The notes under the pieces: model-generated
Databases searched by the model: none
What the model was told of the DNA's origin: nothing
Seen by the model: only the letters and a program-made list of their open reading frames with translations
Made by a program: the position numbers and the translations under genes
In this document: positions 16,665 through 25,480 of the stretch, piece by piece
Position numbering within the stretch: position 1 is the stretch's first letter
Layout: the number at the start of each line of letters is the position of its first letter
NCBI GenBank assembly: GCA_017450705.1
Contig: JAFSTC010000055.1
Span: 1 to 64,000, forward strand
Direction: 5' to 3'
Source: Lentisphaeria bacterium
Lineage (GTDB): Bacteria > Verrucomicrobiota > Lentisphaeria > Victivallales > Victivallaceae
DNA length: 64,000 nucleotides

Positions 16665-16736
16665 GTCTTCCTCCTTGCGTATATCAAACAGGACAGATCG
16701 CGTCCATTTTCCTGTTCTCCGTTATGACGGTATGAG

Positions 16737-16764
16737 AATATAGCGCGATTCCCATGAAAAGCAA
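16737..16764 (-). promoter_or_regulatory. Promoter of the SEL1-repeat gene
   Basis: Minus strand: -35 TTGCTT (16764-16759), 16 bp spacer, -10 TATATT (16742-16737). Confidence 0.55.
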
Positions 16765-16820
16765 CCGGGAAATCCGAAAACGATGCATTTTTTTTGCGTC
16801 AACAATTATTTTCCTCTCCC

Positions 16821-16848
16821 TTGACATTTCGGTTTTTCAAAGTATATT
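16821..16848 (+). promoter_or_regulatory. Near-consensus promoter of the small basic exported protein
   Basis: -35 TTGACA (16821-16826), 16 bp spacer, -10 TATATT (16843-16848). The strongest -35 match in the window, suggesting high constitutive expression. Confidence 0.7.
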
Positions 16849-16889
16849 ACATCGTCATTGTTTGAAGAATTGTCAGGAAGGACAAAACC

Positions 16890-17294
16890 ATGAGAATTTT
16901 GGCAGCTGCAGTTTTTTTGACTTTCGTTTTCTGCGCGGTTTCCGCCGGCGGCAGGGATTTGGCGAAAGGATCCGATCGGAAGCCGTCTTCCGAGATGTTT
17001 GGAGATGTGTTCACTTTTTCCGAATTTGACGGACCGATCGGAGCGGGGCAGGTTTCGGAGAGGACCCGCCAGCTGGATAAAGAACGCGCTTTCCAGCAAA
17101 CTCTCTGGAAAGAAAGGTTGAACGCTTGGAGAAACCGCCGCATCACAGTCCACAGAAGTCGGCCGCGCGCCGCCTTCAAACACCATAAACATTCTTCATC
17201 CAAACATTACAGATCGTCTCACCGTGGTTTCAAGTCTCACCGCCACACGATCAGACACGTCAAGCACACCCGACACCGCAGCAGAAAAAGATAG
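16890..17294 (+). CDS. Small exported protein with His/Arg/Lys-rich tail
   Basis: 134 residues, no known family. A clear signal peptide (1-19, cleavage near AVSAGG) is followed by an acidic middle and a strongly basic tail from about 80 to 134, dominated by H, R, K and S (for example HHKHSSSKHYRSSHRGF). Such a tail could bind metal, nucleic acid or anionic polysaccharide. A strong RBS (AGGAAGGA) and near-consensus promoter suggest abundant product. The stop codon lies inside a 10-bp hairpin that may end the transcript. It stands alone between the SEL1 gene and the regulator operon. Confidence 0.7.
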   Translation: MRILAAAVFLTFVFCAVSAGGRDLAKGSDRKPSSEMFGDVFTFSEFDGPIGAGQVSERTRQLDKERAFQQTLWKERLNAWRNRRITVHRSRPRAAFKHHKHSSSKHYRSSHRGFKSHRHTIRHVKHTRHRSRKR

Positions 17295-17320
17295 AGGCGC
17301 TGACCCCATCCGCCTCTATC
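17290..17320 (+). terminator. Hairpin overlapping the stop codon
   Basis: GATAGAGGCG (17290-17299) pairs perfectly with CGCCTCTATC (17311-17320) around an 11-base loop. No T-run follows, so termination efficiency is uncertain. Confidence 0.5.
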
Positions 17321-17587
17321 ATGGCAGTCCGCCTCCCCGGCGGCTGCCGCGGTCGGGATTCCTGAAATTCCAGAAGAAATATTTGGACTCCGCCCTCAGG
17401 AACGGAGCCGGCGATATTGCCTCCGTCACGTAACGCGCGATCACCGTCGATGGCGGTAATCGGTTCATGGGTTTTGGCAAACCTCCCATCGCCGGTCAGC
17501 GACCGCCTGCAACGAGTGCAAGTAACTCGTTTCCCGCGTCAAATGCCCCGTTTTGAGCCATTCTTTTGTTTTTTTCATGGGGAAGAC
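17321..17587. other. Intergenic stretch, nothing recognised
   Basis: No gene, repeat or structured RNA was recognised between the hairpin and the regulator promoter. Weak codon-like composition hints at a decayed gene, but no family could be read. Confidence 0.4.
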
Positions 17588-17633
17588 TTGACTTTTGACC
17601 TTCTTGGAACTATAGTATATACCAATATACCAA
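17588..17633 (+). promoter_or_regulatory. Promoter and tandem-repeat operator of the regulator operon
   Basis: -35 TTGACT (17588-17593), 17 bp spacer, -10 TATAGT (17611-17616). The 8-bp sequence TATACCAA is repeated exactly at 17618-17625 and 17626-17633, covering the start site. This is a candidate autoregulatory site for the GntR-type protein encoded just downstream. Confidence 0.6.
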
Positions 17634-17646
17634 ACAGGAGACCTTT

Positions 17647-18798
17647 ATGGGCAGCAGCTCTTTGGCGGAAACGATCGCGGAACATTTGCTCGCGGATTTC
17701 AGGAACGAGCCATGCCTTCCCAGCGAACGAAAATTGACGGAGCATTACAACTGCAACCGCATGACCATACGGAGGGCGCTGCAGATCCTGACCGAACGCG
17801 GCCTGCTCTCCAATTCCAGCAGGAAACGCTTTTTTTCGGAAGAGGTGAAAAACAGTTCGGACAAGGCCGGCAAAAAACAGTCGGTGATCATGGTCCTGAG
17901 TTTCGAGAAAGAACTGCTGGATCATACCCGGACATACATGCTGGGCGGCATCGCGCACGAGGCGGCCCGCCGCGGATTGAAACTGATGTTCCGGGAACTG
18001 ACCGAACCGATGCTGGAAAAAATGACCTCATGCGCGGATATCGACGACGGCTTCGATGTGGCCGGTTATCTGGTGACTGGGCCCGCGCCGCTGCGTCTGC
18101 ACGATATTTTGAGTTCGAGCCTGAAGCCGTGCATCATCAACGGCACGTTCATCGGCGAGGAAAATACCCGCTGCCGCATCCGTTTCATGGAAGTACGCAT
18201 CGATTACGCCGCCATCTTCCGCGATATCGCACTCAGACTGCTGGCTCTGGATCATCGTAAAATATTGCTGGCGCATACCGGACGAGGGTTTATGATGGAC
18301 CAGATCACCCAGGGGATCCAGGCCGCCGTGAAGCAATTCGGCCTGCCGCCCGAGACCCTGACGGCCAAAGTTTACGCTGTGGACATCTTCGCCGAGAGTG
18401 AAAATGTCCGTGATATTGCCGGCAGACTGGCCGCGGATGCGCGGAAGTATTCCGCACTGGTTTTGCCCTGCGGCAATGTCTTCGGTCTGGAAGTCGTCAA
18501 TGCCTTGCGGGAAAAAAAGATCGGCATCCCGGCCGAATTGAGCCTCGCGATGCTCGGCTGCGAGACCGACTATTTCATCCCCGTTCTGGGCATCAGCGGC
18601 GTCTGGGCGGATGTCAGGGAACTGGGGGCGTTTTGCGTAAAAGAACTTGCCCGGCAGATCCGGGCCGGGCGGGCCGAATACGGCATCAGTTATTTTTCCA
18701 CCTCTTTCATCGACCGGGGCTCCATTGGCGAAGCGCGAAAAATGCAAAACTCATCGATAAAACACTCCAAATGCAACAGGAAGGATTTCGACAGATGA
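17647..18798 (+). CDS. GntR-type winged-helix / LacI-type sugar-sensing regulator
   Basis: 383 residues. Residues about 5-65 form a GntR winged helix ([11 protein letters not shown], then [12 protein letters not shown]); from about 80 a periplasmic-binding-protein-like domain of the LacI/AraR kind follows, which normally binds a sugar effector. No signal peptide, so a cytoplasmic transcription factor. RBS AGGAG before the ATG. It is the first gene of a five-gene operon, joined to the pseudopilin gene by an ATGA overlap, and probably controls the operon through the repeat at 17618. The ligand is likely a product of the hydrolases downstream. Domain order resembles AraR of Bacillus. Confidence 0.85.
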   Translation: MGSSSLAETIAEHLLADFRNEPCLPSERKLTEHYNCNRMTIRRALQILTERGLLSNSSRKRFFSEEVKNSSDKAGKKQSVIMVLSFEKELLDHTRTYMLGGIAHEAARRGLKLMFRELTEPMLEKMTSCADIDDGFDVAGYLVTGPAPLRLHDILSSSLKPCIINGTFIGEENTRCRIRFMEVRIDYAAIFRDIALRLLALDHRKILLAHTGRGFMMDQITQGIQAAVKQFGLPPETLTAKVYAVDIFAESENVRDIAGRLAADARKYSALVLPCGNVFGLEVVNALREKKIGIPAELSLAMLGCETDYFIPVLGISGVWADVRELGAFCVKELARQIRAGRAEYGISYFSTSFIDRGSIGEARKMQNSSIKHSKCNRKDFDR

Positions 18799-19469
18799 AA
18801 AAAACTCAACAAACAACTGCGGCTTTCACACTTATAGAACTTTTAGTCGTGATCGCCATCATCGCCATACTGGCCGCGATGCTCATGCCCGCGCTGCAGC
18901 AGGCGCGGGAACAGGCACGCCAGGCAAACTGCGTGAGCAACCTTCGTCAGATCGGAACGCATTACATGCAATACACCCAATCGAACAGTGAATTCCTGCC
19001 GGATATGTATGCCTATTCTCTGGATATCCGGGACATTTACCTTGGGAATGCGAATGCGCTGACGAAGAAACTTCTGAGCTGCCCGAGCGACACTCAGGCC
19101 TTCGACGAATCGCAGGCATTCTATGACGCGCCCAGTTACGGCGTCAACTGCGTGTGGCACAACTGGAAGCATCTGCGGAAACTGTCGCAGATCACCCGGG
19201 CGTCGCGGTGTGTTTTCTTCGCCGAACGCGGACACAAGGGACCGGTCAGCGAGCAGCTTCAGTCGTCCTACGTGGCGTATCCGAAAGCGTTTCTTTCCGG
19301 CGGAGCCAAGATCTGGAGCCGACACGCAGCGGGAAGCCGCACAAATATCCTGTTCGTGGACGGGCATGTGGCGACATATGCCGCCGCATATGCCGAAGAT
19401 GTCATAGGCGTGAATCAGGGCACCGGTTATCCCTGGTGGGGATACCAGATGGAACGGCTTGTCGAATGA
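18795..19469 (+). CDS. Type II/IV pseudopilin-like protein (prepilin N-terminus, DG C-terminus)
   Basis: 224 residues. A short basic leader ends in [21 protein letters not shown], the prepilin-peptidase site and first pilin helix; the residue before the Phe is Ala instead of the usual Gly, which could affect processing. The globular part has CVSNLRQIG and ends with [12 protein letters not shown], the pattern of the large pseudopilin families of Lentisphaerota and Planctomycetota (H-x9-DG type). The ATG overlaps the stop of the regulator (ATGA), and the next gene again overlaps by ATGA, so expression is tied to the hydrolases. The role is unproven: surface display or a secretion pseudopilus for the operon's enzymes is inference. 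Confidence 0.85.
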   Translation: MKKTQQTTAAFTLIELLVVIAIIAILAAMLMPALQQAREQARQANCVSNLRQIGTHYMQYTQSNSEFLPDMYAYSLDIRDIYLGNANALTKKLLSCPSDTQAFDESQAFYDAPSYGVNCVWHNWKHLRKLSQITRASRCVFFAERGHKGPVSEQLQSSYVAYPKAFLSGGAKIWSRHAAGSRTNILFVDGHVATYAAAYAEDVIGVNQGTGYPWWGYQMERLVE

Positions 19470-20347
19470 AATTCCAAACGATCATTGCCCTGCTGGCGCT
19501 TGCCGTCCTGCCGGCGTTCTCCGCCGTGCCGTCGGCGGGAATTCTGCCGGAGAGTTCCCGCATCGATGTCGAAGCGGGCCTCACATGCCTTGTCACTCTG
19601 TCGATCCCCGAAATCAGCCTGACGGACGGCAAGCCGGAAGAGTTTTATGATGCCTTCTTTTACCGGCACAAACAGTTTGTTTTCGGACGGCGGGGCAGTC
19701 AGCTTTACTTCAATTTTCACGACGGCAGCCGCTGGACCGCCTTTATTCTTTCCGATGCCGATTTTGCACTGGAAGCCAACCGGACATATCAGCTTGCGTT
19801 TACCCTGGATGTTCACCAGGTCCCCTCGCAGGGCGAACTGTGGACGGATGCGGTGATCTATGCCGACGGACGGGCGGTCGGCCGGGCCCGGGTCATGGAC
19901 CGCAAGCCGGCTGCAAGCAAACTCCCCATTCAGTTTGCCCGGGCTCAGGGATTCGGCACAGGATGGGACTGTCACGGCAAATTCTACGACGTGCGGATCA
20001 TCAACCGCGCCCTGGATGCGGACGAAATCGCAGAACTCGCCTCAAAAGAAAAACGCATCAAATTTATTCCCGAGGGCGCGGCTGCTCTGCCCGAAAAAAT
20101 CCGGAAGAGCATCGACGCCTTCCGGGAAAGGTCCACCGGGCCGTTTGCCCATGCGGTGACGGCCGCGCTTGAAACCTGGGCGAAATTTTGCGGTGAACGT
20201 GAATTTTTCAAAACATTCACTTCGCTGGAAAAAATTTCGATGCCGAAAAGTTTTCCCTTTGTCCCGAATGGCAGGCGCTCCGCGGCGATCGGACAGTACT
20301 GCTCATCTCCCGTTCCGACAATCGCATTCTGGCGTGGTATGATCTGA
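19466..20347 (+). CDS. LamG-domain hydrolase, N-terminal part (frameshifted)
   Basis: Starts with ATGA overlap after the pseudopilin. Signal peptide about 1-19 (ending PAFSA), then a concanavalin/LamG-type jelly roll (about 30-200, with [17 protein letters not shown] near its end) and a helical linker. From about 20246-20260 the reading frame stops making sense: residues after MPKSF lose family character and a stop comes at 20347, while the frame one base back continues smoothly ([19 protein letters not shown]). One missing base in the T-run at 20251 would explain it. The intact protein would have about 960 residues. Whether this is a real mutation or a sequencing error cannot be told here. 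Confidence 0.75.
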   Translation: MKFQTIIALLALAVLPAFSAVPSAGILPESSRIDVEAGLTCLVTLSIPEISLTDGKPEEFYDAFFYRHKQFVFGRRGSQLYFNFHDGSRWTAFILSDADFALEANRTYQLAFTLDVHQVPSQGELWTDAVIYADGRAVGRARVMDRKPAASKLPIQFARAQGFGTGWDCHGKFYDVRIINRALDADEIAELASKEKRIKFIPEGAAALPEKIRKSIDAFRERSTGPFAHAVTAALETWAKFCGEREFFKTFTSLEKISMPKSFPFVPNGRRSAAIGQYCSSPVPTIAFWRGMI

Positions 20348-22350
20348 CCCATGACAAAAATCTGCTGCGCGCAGGAAATTCTCCCTGGTTCCAGGCCGTG
20401 TATTTCCGCGAAGGGAAACTGCAAAAGGTTTCCGGAAACTCGCCGGATGTGAAATTGTCGGCGGAAACCGGGCCTGTATCCAAGGACGGAATATACCGCT
20501 GGATCAGCTGTTGCCGGCACAGGGATTTCACCGCCCGGATCGACTGGTCTTATGCCGGCGATTCCCTGCGTTACCGTCTGAGGATCGAAGCCGCCCCCGG
20601 AATCAGACTTCACGAGGCCGCTTTCCCGCATGTAAAACTGGAAGCGCATAAAGAAGGCGATCTGCTGATCCCTCGCATGTCCGGCGCAGTCAAACGCAAT
20701 GCGGCCGCCAACCGGATCAGTTATTCGGGAAATTATCCGTCCGGTCACGTTTCCATGCAGCTGGGCGCCTACTACGACCGCAAAAGCGGCGTCTATTTCA
20801 CGGTCGAAGACGGGCGTGCCCGAGCCAAGTCATTGCTGTTCCGAGCCGGTAAACACGGGGTGGAGATCGTTTACCGCTGGCCGGTGGCATATCCCGCAGA
20901 CAAAAATAAAAAATCGGTGTTTGCTCCGCAATGCGATGCGGTGTTGAGTTCATTTACGGGGGATTGGTATGATGCCGGGCTGCTTTACAAGGATTTTCTC
21001 CGGCGTTCGGCAGTCTGGTACCGGTCCGCAAAACCGGTCACGGACTATCCCGAATGGTTCAGAAAAAACACCCTTTGGCTGACATTGGGGCACAAGGAGG
21101 ATTCCGCCCGGAAACTTGCCCGACTGCGGGAATACTTCGAACTGCCCTTCGCCGTCGAATACATCAACTGGTTCGGCAAATTCGACCGGGACTACCCGCA
21201 TCACCATGCCAATCCGCGCCATTACCTGTGGATACAGGATATCAGGAAAATGGGCATCAACGTCGTCCCCTATACCAACGGCCGTCTCTGGGAGACCCTC
21301 GACCGCCGGGACACCGATTACCGGTACACCTCGCACGGCGTACCCGATGCCGTGAAGCTTGCCGATGGCAGCGTGGTGACCGAAAAATACCATGGGGCCA
21401 CCTTCGGCGTCATGTGCCCCGCCTGCGAAAACTGGCGGAACGAATTGAAAGCTCTGGCCGGACGCGTGCTTGGCCTGAACGCGGACGGGATGTACATGGA
21501 CCAGATCGGCGCGGCGCGGCCCCGGCTGTGCTTCGACCCGTCTCATCCCCATGCTCCCGGCGATCCGGACAGCTGGTATATGCAGGGATACCGGAAACTG
21601 CTGCTGGACCTGCACAAGCTTTATCCGCAGGCGGTCTGGACGACGGAGGACAACTCCGAACCTTATGTGGGGCTCATGCACGGCATGCTTTCCTGGCGCT
21701 GGATGATCGACGGGAACGTGCCGCTTTATCCGCTCTGCTACAGCGGCAGGACGGAGATGGTCGGGCGCTCGTTCGGCGGGGAAGATCCCGATGCTCTGGC
21801 GGTCAAGCTCTTCCAGCAGTGGATGCAGGGCGAGCAGCTCGGCTGGTGCGGAGTGGAATTCCTTGCGTCGCCGCCGCGCGCGAAGTTCCGGCTGCAGGTC
21901 AAGCAGGCGATGCATCTGCGGCGCGGGATGCTGGACTTCTTTCAGCGCGGGATGCCGGACCGGACGCCGGAAGTCTCTCCGCAGACGTTCCGCCGCCTCA
22001 AATGGGGCGTCGTGGGGGATCAGTTCGTATCGACGCCGGCTATTGCCGTCCGGGCGTGGAAACTGGAAAAAACGCGGCTCGTACTGATGGTGAATCAGAC
22101 CGGCCTCCCGCGGCGCTTCCGCCTGAGCCTTCCTGCGGCGGCGGGGGAGCGACAGAAGTTGTGGACGGTCTCCGGGAGCGGGAAGCTCCTCGATGACGGC
22201 ATGATCGAGCTTGCTCCGTGGGACCCGGCGGCGCTGGTGTCGGCGCCGGAGCCGGAATTTGCCGACGCGGCGGCGCGGTTCGATCCGCTGTTCCGGCAAG
22301 TCGGGACTTTTTCGATGACGGACGATCCTTTTGCGACAAAGAAAAAATAA
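20251..22350 (+). CDS. Glycoside-hydrolase-like protein (resembles DUF6259), C-terminal part
   Basis: Continuation of the preceding gene in another frame. About 700 residues: a beta-rich stretch, then a TIM-barrel-like catalytic region. Blocks typical of alpha-galactosidase-like and DUF6259 barrels are visible: INWFGKFDRDYP, INVVPYTNGRLWET, LNADGMYMDQIGAA (a likely catalytic Asp) and TTEDNSEPYVG (acidic pair), followed by a beta-sandwich end (VRAWKLEKTRLVLMVNQT). With the signal peptide of the first part, it would act outside the cytoplasm on a polysaccharide. A GTG at 20398 could restart translation but would give a protein with no export signal. Confidence 0.7.
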   Translation, partial: FSLCPEWQALRGDRTVLLISRSDNRILAWYDLTHDKNLLRAGNSPWFQAVYFREGKLQKVSGNSPDVKLSAETGPVSKDGIYRWISCCRHRDFTARIDWSYAGDSLRYRLRIEAAPGIRLHEAAFPHVKLEAHKEGDLLIPRMSGAVKRNAAANRISYSGNYPSGHVSMQLGAYYDRKSGVYFTVEDGRARAKSLLFRAGKHGVEIVYRWPVAYPADKNKKSVFAPQCDAVLSSFTGDWYDAGLLYKDFLRRSAVWYRSAKPVTDYPEWFRKNTLWLTLGHKEDSARKLARLREYFELPFAVEYINWFGKFDRDYPHHHANPRHYLWIQDIRKMGINVVPYTNGRLWETLDRRDTDYRYTSHGVPDAVKLADGSVVTEKYHGATFGVMCPACENWRNELKALAGRVLGLNADGMYMDQIGAARPRLCFDPSHPHAPGDPDSWYMQGYRKLLLDLHKLYPQAVWTTEDNSEPYVGLMHGMLSWRWMIDGNVPLYPLCYSGRTEMVGRSFGGEDPDALAVKLFQQWMQGEQLGWCGVEFLASPPRAKFRLQVKQAMHLRRGMLDFFQRGMPDRTPEVSPQTFRRLKWGVVGDQFVSTPAIAVRAWKLEKTRLVLMVNQTGLPRRFRLSLPAAAGERQKLWTVSGSGKLLDDGMIELAPWDPAALVSAPEPEFADAAARFDPLFRQVGTFSMTDDPFATKKK

Positions 22351-22365
22351 ACGGAGGCGTGAACG

Positions 22366-23964
22366 ATGAGAATGATCATGTTTCTTCTGACGATGCTGAC
22401 CGCATGGCAGCTTGCGGCAGCTTCCCGGACGATTTTGTCGCAGGAATTCAACGGCCCGGCGCTGTCGGACGTCAAAAGCGCGGACGGCTGGATGCTGCAG
22501 CGGTTTTGGGCCGGCAGACTTGCCCGCAAAAACGGCGCGCTCGAACTCCTGTCGACCCAAACCGGAAAGCGGAACTGGGGGCGCATGATGTGTCCGCTGC
22601 TCCGCCACAATGCTTCCGGTATGCGGCTGGATCTGGTTTGCCGGGTGCGCGGAACGGGCAGATTCCGCGCCGGGGCGGTCCGCTATTACCCGGGCCGTCC
22701 CGTGCCCCAGCCCAAGGATTATATCTGGAGCGGATGGGAGCCGCTTACGGCGGAATGGCGGGATTTTTCGATGAAGATGGTTCTTTCGGGCGAGCTCCTG
22801 CGCGGGCTGAATTTCGTGCTCGAACTGGACGGGGACGGGCGGCTGGAACTCGACGCCTTCCGGGCGGCCGGGGAATATGACGAAACCGTTCGGATCGACG
22901 CCCCCGCGCCGATCCTCGTCCGGGCGGGCGATCCGGTCCCGCCGCCGTGTTTCCGGACCAACCGTCCGGGCGGAAAGTTCATCGTTTTTTCCGCGTCTTC
23001 CGTGGATGCGGTCGCGATCCCGGATATGCCCGCGGGCGTGGTGACGGCCGATGCCGAGGGCCGCGCGGTCGTTCCCGCGGCGATGATCGACGCCTCCCGG
23101 CCGATCCAGGTGTTCCGCCTGTCGCTGCAGGGGAACGGGCTTGTGAAACCCCCGGCCTCGTTCGGCTGTGCCATCTGCGGCGCGATCCTCTCGCAGGACC
23201 GGACGACCGGGTCGGTCGTGATCACCAGGATCCCGTCCGATGAATATGACGCCTCCCTGCAGGCGGCAAAGAAGGCTAAACTGAACGGTGCCAAGACCGT
23301 CCTCATTCTGGCGGACAGCATTTGGGACTTCGACCGCGGCGCCAACGCCGCCGACCGGATGAATTTCTTTTTGCGGAAAGCTCAGGGCGGCAATATCAAA
23401 GTCGTCAATTACGCGGTGCACGGCGACCGGATCGACAAGATGACCGCGCGTTTCAAAGGCGATCTCGCCGCGGTGGATCACGGCAAGGCCCGTTATCGGG
23501 ACCTGAAAAACGAAACGCCGGATCTGATCATGATCATGCTGGGACACAATGACACCGCGACCAATTCGCGCAGCGATTTTACCTCGCCCACGGTCGCTCC
23601 GGAGGTCCAGAAAACGAAATACGGGGAATTGCTGGCGGCTCTCAAGGAAACGTATCCCCGGAGCAAGGTCATCTTGCTCACCCCGCTTGCGGTGAATTAT
23701 GAAGGGATCCTCAAGCGCTGCGAAGAGATGCGCAAGGCTGGAAGAAAGCTCATATTCCGCTATGGCGATCCGGACAAAGTCGGGGCGTTCCGCAAAACAC
23801 TGGCGGAAGTCGCCGGGGAACATAAACTGCCGCTGCTGGACATGTATACCCCGACTGAACATCTGGACAACAAACCGAGTTACTTCCGCCCCGACAATGT
23901 GCATCTTTCCCCGCGCGGGTACGGTTTGCTTGCCCGGCTGGTCTTGCAGGAAATGGGAAAATGA
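22366..23964 (+). CDS. Exported SGNH/GDSL-family esterase
   Basis: 532 residues. Signal peptide about 1-19. The first 280 residues are beta-rich, probably carbohydrate-binding. The C-terminal catalytic domain shows SGNH blocks: ILADS (nucleophile S318, with ADS in place of GDS), GHND (393-396) and DNVHLS (D510, H513). Members of this family remove acetyl or other acyl groups from polysaccharides. RBS GGAGG, 15 bases after the preceding gene, and an ATGA overlap with the next gene. Partnership with the LamG-hydrolase suggests deacylation and cleavage of the same acylated glycan. Confidence 0.82.
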   Translation: MRMIMFLLTMLTAWQLAAASRTILSQEFNGPALSDVKSADGWMLQRFWAGRLARKNGALELLSTQTGKRNWGRMMCPLLRHNASGMRLDLVCRVRGTGRFRAGAVRYYPGRPVPQPKDYIWSGWEPLTAEWRDFSMKMVLSGELLRGLNFVLELDGDGRLELDAFRAAGEYDETVRIDAPAPILVRAGDPVPPPCFRTNRPGGKFIVFSASSVDAVAIPDMPAGVVTADAEGRAVVPAAMIDASRPIQVFRLSLQGNGLVKPPASFGCAICGAILSQDRTTGSVVITRIPSDEYDASLQAAKKAKLNGAKTVLILADSIWDFDRGANAADRMNFFLRKAQGGNIKVVNYAVHGDRIDKMTARFKGDLAAVDHGKARYRDLKNETPDLIMIMLGHNDTATNSRSDFTSPTVAPEVQKTKYGELLAALKETYPRSKVILLTPLAVNYEGILKRCEEMRKAGRKLIFRYGDPDKVGAFRKTLAEVAGEHKLPLLDMYTPTEHLDNKPSYFRPDNVHLSPRGYGLLARLVLQEMGK

Positions 23965-24689
23965 AACTTTTGAAGACTGTCGCAATGCTGTTCATGGGTC
24001 TGCTGATCGCCGACTGCATGGCGGCGCCCGGTTTTGCCACGGTCCACAGCAACGGCATCATCGAGGTGAAAACCGGCAGTTACGAACTGTCATTCTTCCC
24101 CGGATGCATGTTCCCGTTCAGGTTGAAAACCGGCGGCAGGACCTTGCCCGAACCGGTCTGGCTGGACCGGATCGTCGGCATGGACGGAAAACAGTATTTT
24201 CTGAATATCGACCGTTTTGCGGAACGCAGGATCGTGACCCGCACCGACCGGGAGTTCTGCGTGGAAATGTCCGGAACATATTGTCTGAACGACGATGCTT
24301 CCAACCCCGGGAAAGTACTGGCCCTTTACCGGTACACATGCCGGCCCGACGGCATCGAAGTCGATGTCAGGATCAGCAATCCGGAAGGGATCCTGTGGAA
24401 AGAATTGCAAGTGCTTGTGCCCGGCTGGAAAAACGATCCGTGGGACCGGTTTGCCGCAGACGATCCATCGCGTAACGTGAACGAACAGGGCGTTCTGCAA
24501 GGCGGACAATATGTTTCCGCGGCAAGCGGAAATGTTGCGTTCGCTTTGTACGGTGACCGCGTGACCGGATACACGAATCCGCGGAACAAATATTACAGTT
24601 ACCTGTCCGCATTCCGCCGCGGGAAATGGAAGGATACGGTGATCGAGCTCAAGGGCCTGAAGATCCGCCTCACCTCAAACGCAAAATAA
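23961..24689 (+). CDS. Exported beta-rich protein of unknown family
   Basis: 242 residues. Signal peptide about 1-21 (LLIADCMAA); the cysteine precedes MAAP and does not make a good lipobox. The rest alternates short strands and reads like a mutarotase or carbohydrate-binding beta-sandwich (GSYELSFFPGCMFPFRL, then LYRYTCRPDGIEVDVRI). No catalytic motif recognised. The ATG overlaps the stop of the SGNH gene (ATGA), making it the last gene of the regulator-pseudopilin-hydrolase operon. A role in binding the same glycan is inference. Confidence 0.65.
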   Translation: MKLLKTVAMLFMGLLIADCMAAPGFATVHSNGIIEVKTGSYELSFFPGCMFPFRLKTGGRTLPEPVWLDRIVGMDGKQYFLNIDRFAERRIVTRTDREFCVEMSGTYCLNDDASNPGKVLALYRYTCRPDGIEVDVRISNPEGILWKELQVLVPGWKNDPWDRFAADDPSRNVNEQGVLQGGQYVSAASGNVAFALYGDRVTGYTNPRNKYYSYLSAFRRGKWKDTVIELKGLKIRLTSNAK

Positions 24690-24754
24690 AAGTTTTTTTA
24701 GTTTTTTCCGTTTCCGGTATCGAAATCCGGAGGCGATTTCCGAATGACGGAGGG

Positions 24755-25327
24755 TCAACCCCTCTCCTCCCGGGCTTCTTTCACACAGGCCCGGATGAAA
24801 TCGCCCTTGGCTTCCGTGTAAGCATCACGGTTGTGTTCGAAGCGTTTTTGCGAGTCAATCTTTAATCGGGCGTATTCCTGTGCCTTGACCGGATTCCGCC
24901 TGAGAAAATCGCGGAACACGATCTCGTCCCAGTCGCCGGGATGACGGATATGCAGATGAAAGACTTTATCCGCAAAACCCCGCGAGGTGTAGCCTTTGCA
25001 CAGGTCGAGACGATATTCCGGAGCGGTTTTTTCCGACATGACCGTATAGCCGCACCGCTCGGCGGTCTGCCGGACCGCCTCCGGGGAAGCGGAGGGATCC
25101 GCTTCCGGCAGGATATCCACGGTCGGCTTGGCGCTCAGTCCTTCGACCGCGGTGCTGCCGATATGCTCGATCCGGACCAGAAGTCTGCCGAACGATTTTC
25201 CCAGCAGGGCTTTTTCTTCCTCGTAATATTTTTTCCAGGCCGGGTTATGCTCGGACAAAACGATCGGGAAAAGCTGCCACAATTCTTCCAGTGTCATCTC
25301 CGACAAGGGTTTCGCAGTTTCATCCAT
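24755..25327 (-). CDS. grpB: GrpB-family nucleotidyltransferase-like protein (UPF0157)
   Basis: 190 residues, normal for the family. RIEHIGSTAVEGLSAKPTVDI (positions about 50-70) carries the GS-x-A-V-x-G-L and the Asp typical of the GrpB/UPF0157 nucleotidyltransferase fold. LHIRHPGDWDEIVFRDFL is the second conserved block. ATG at 25327 is preceded by GGAGG; a longer in-frame start at 25387 would overlap the promoter. Function is not established for the family. A deletion copy lies at 14647-14768, and both copies sit just beside tRNA-Pro fragments, so this gene belongs to the repeated accessory module. Confidence 0.85.
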   Translation of the reverse strand: MDETAKPLSEMTLEELWQLFPIVLSEHNPAWKKYYEEEKALLGKSFGRLLVRIEHIGSTAVEGLSAKPTVDILPEADPSASPEAVRQTAERCGYTVMSEKTAPEYRLDLCKGYTSRGFADKVFHLHIRHPGDWDEIVFRDFLRRNPVKAQEYARLKIDSQKRFEHNRDAYTEAKGDFIRACVKEAREERG

Positions 25328-25352
25328 ACCTGATCCTCCGCCAAGAGGAGAT

Positions 25353-25380
25353 ACTATAATGCAAATCGCGTCCGTTTCAA
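25353..25380 (-). promoter_or_regulatory. grpB promoter
   Basis: Minus strand: -35 TTGAAA (25380-25375), 16 bp spacer, -10 TATAGT (25358-25353). The same segment is present but mutated upstream of the grpB pseudogene near 14800. Confidence 0.6.
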
Positions 25381-25411
25381 GGGTCAAATCCTCTCACACG
25401 ACCATTTTTTT
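25381..25411 (+). repeat. tRNA-Pro 3' remnant, right end of accessory region
   Basis: GGGTCAAATCCTCTCACACG, then ACCA and a T-run, matches the T-arm, acceptor and CCA of tRNA-Pro with two or three differences. The next 60 bases also resemble those after the 7618 copy (GCAAAAA and AAGGCTTC blocks). Only the T-arm and 3' acceptor strand are left, so it cannot be a tRNA. Confidence 0.75.
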
Positions 25412-25480
25412 ACCCTGAGCAAAAAGTTGTTAATGATGCCTGAGAAGGCTTCGCGGCATATGTCGCCTCAATCCTCGCCG

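Noticed and set aside
20240-20262. Programmed -1 frameshifting in the LamG-hydrolase gene
   Set aside because: No canonical X-XXY-YYZ slippery heptamer in the right phase and no clear downstream pseudoknot; a simple base loss is more economical.
20950-23985. A 1011-residue minus-strand open frame
   Set aside because: It lies antisense to the hydrolase and SGNH genes and is rich in Arg, Pro and His with no domain; a shadow of GC-rich coding DNA.
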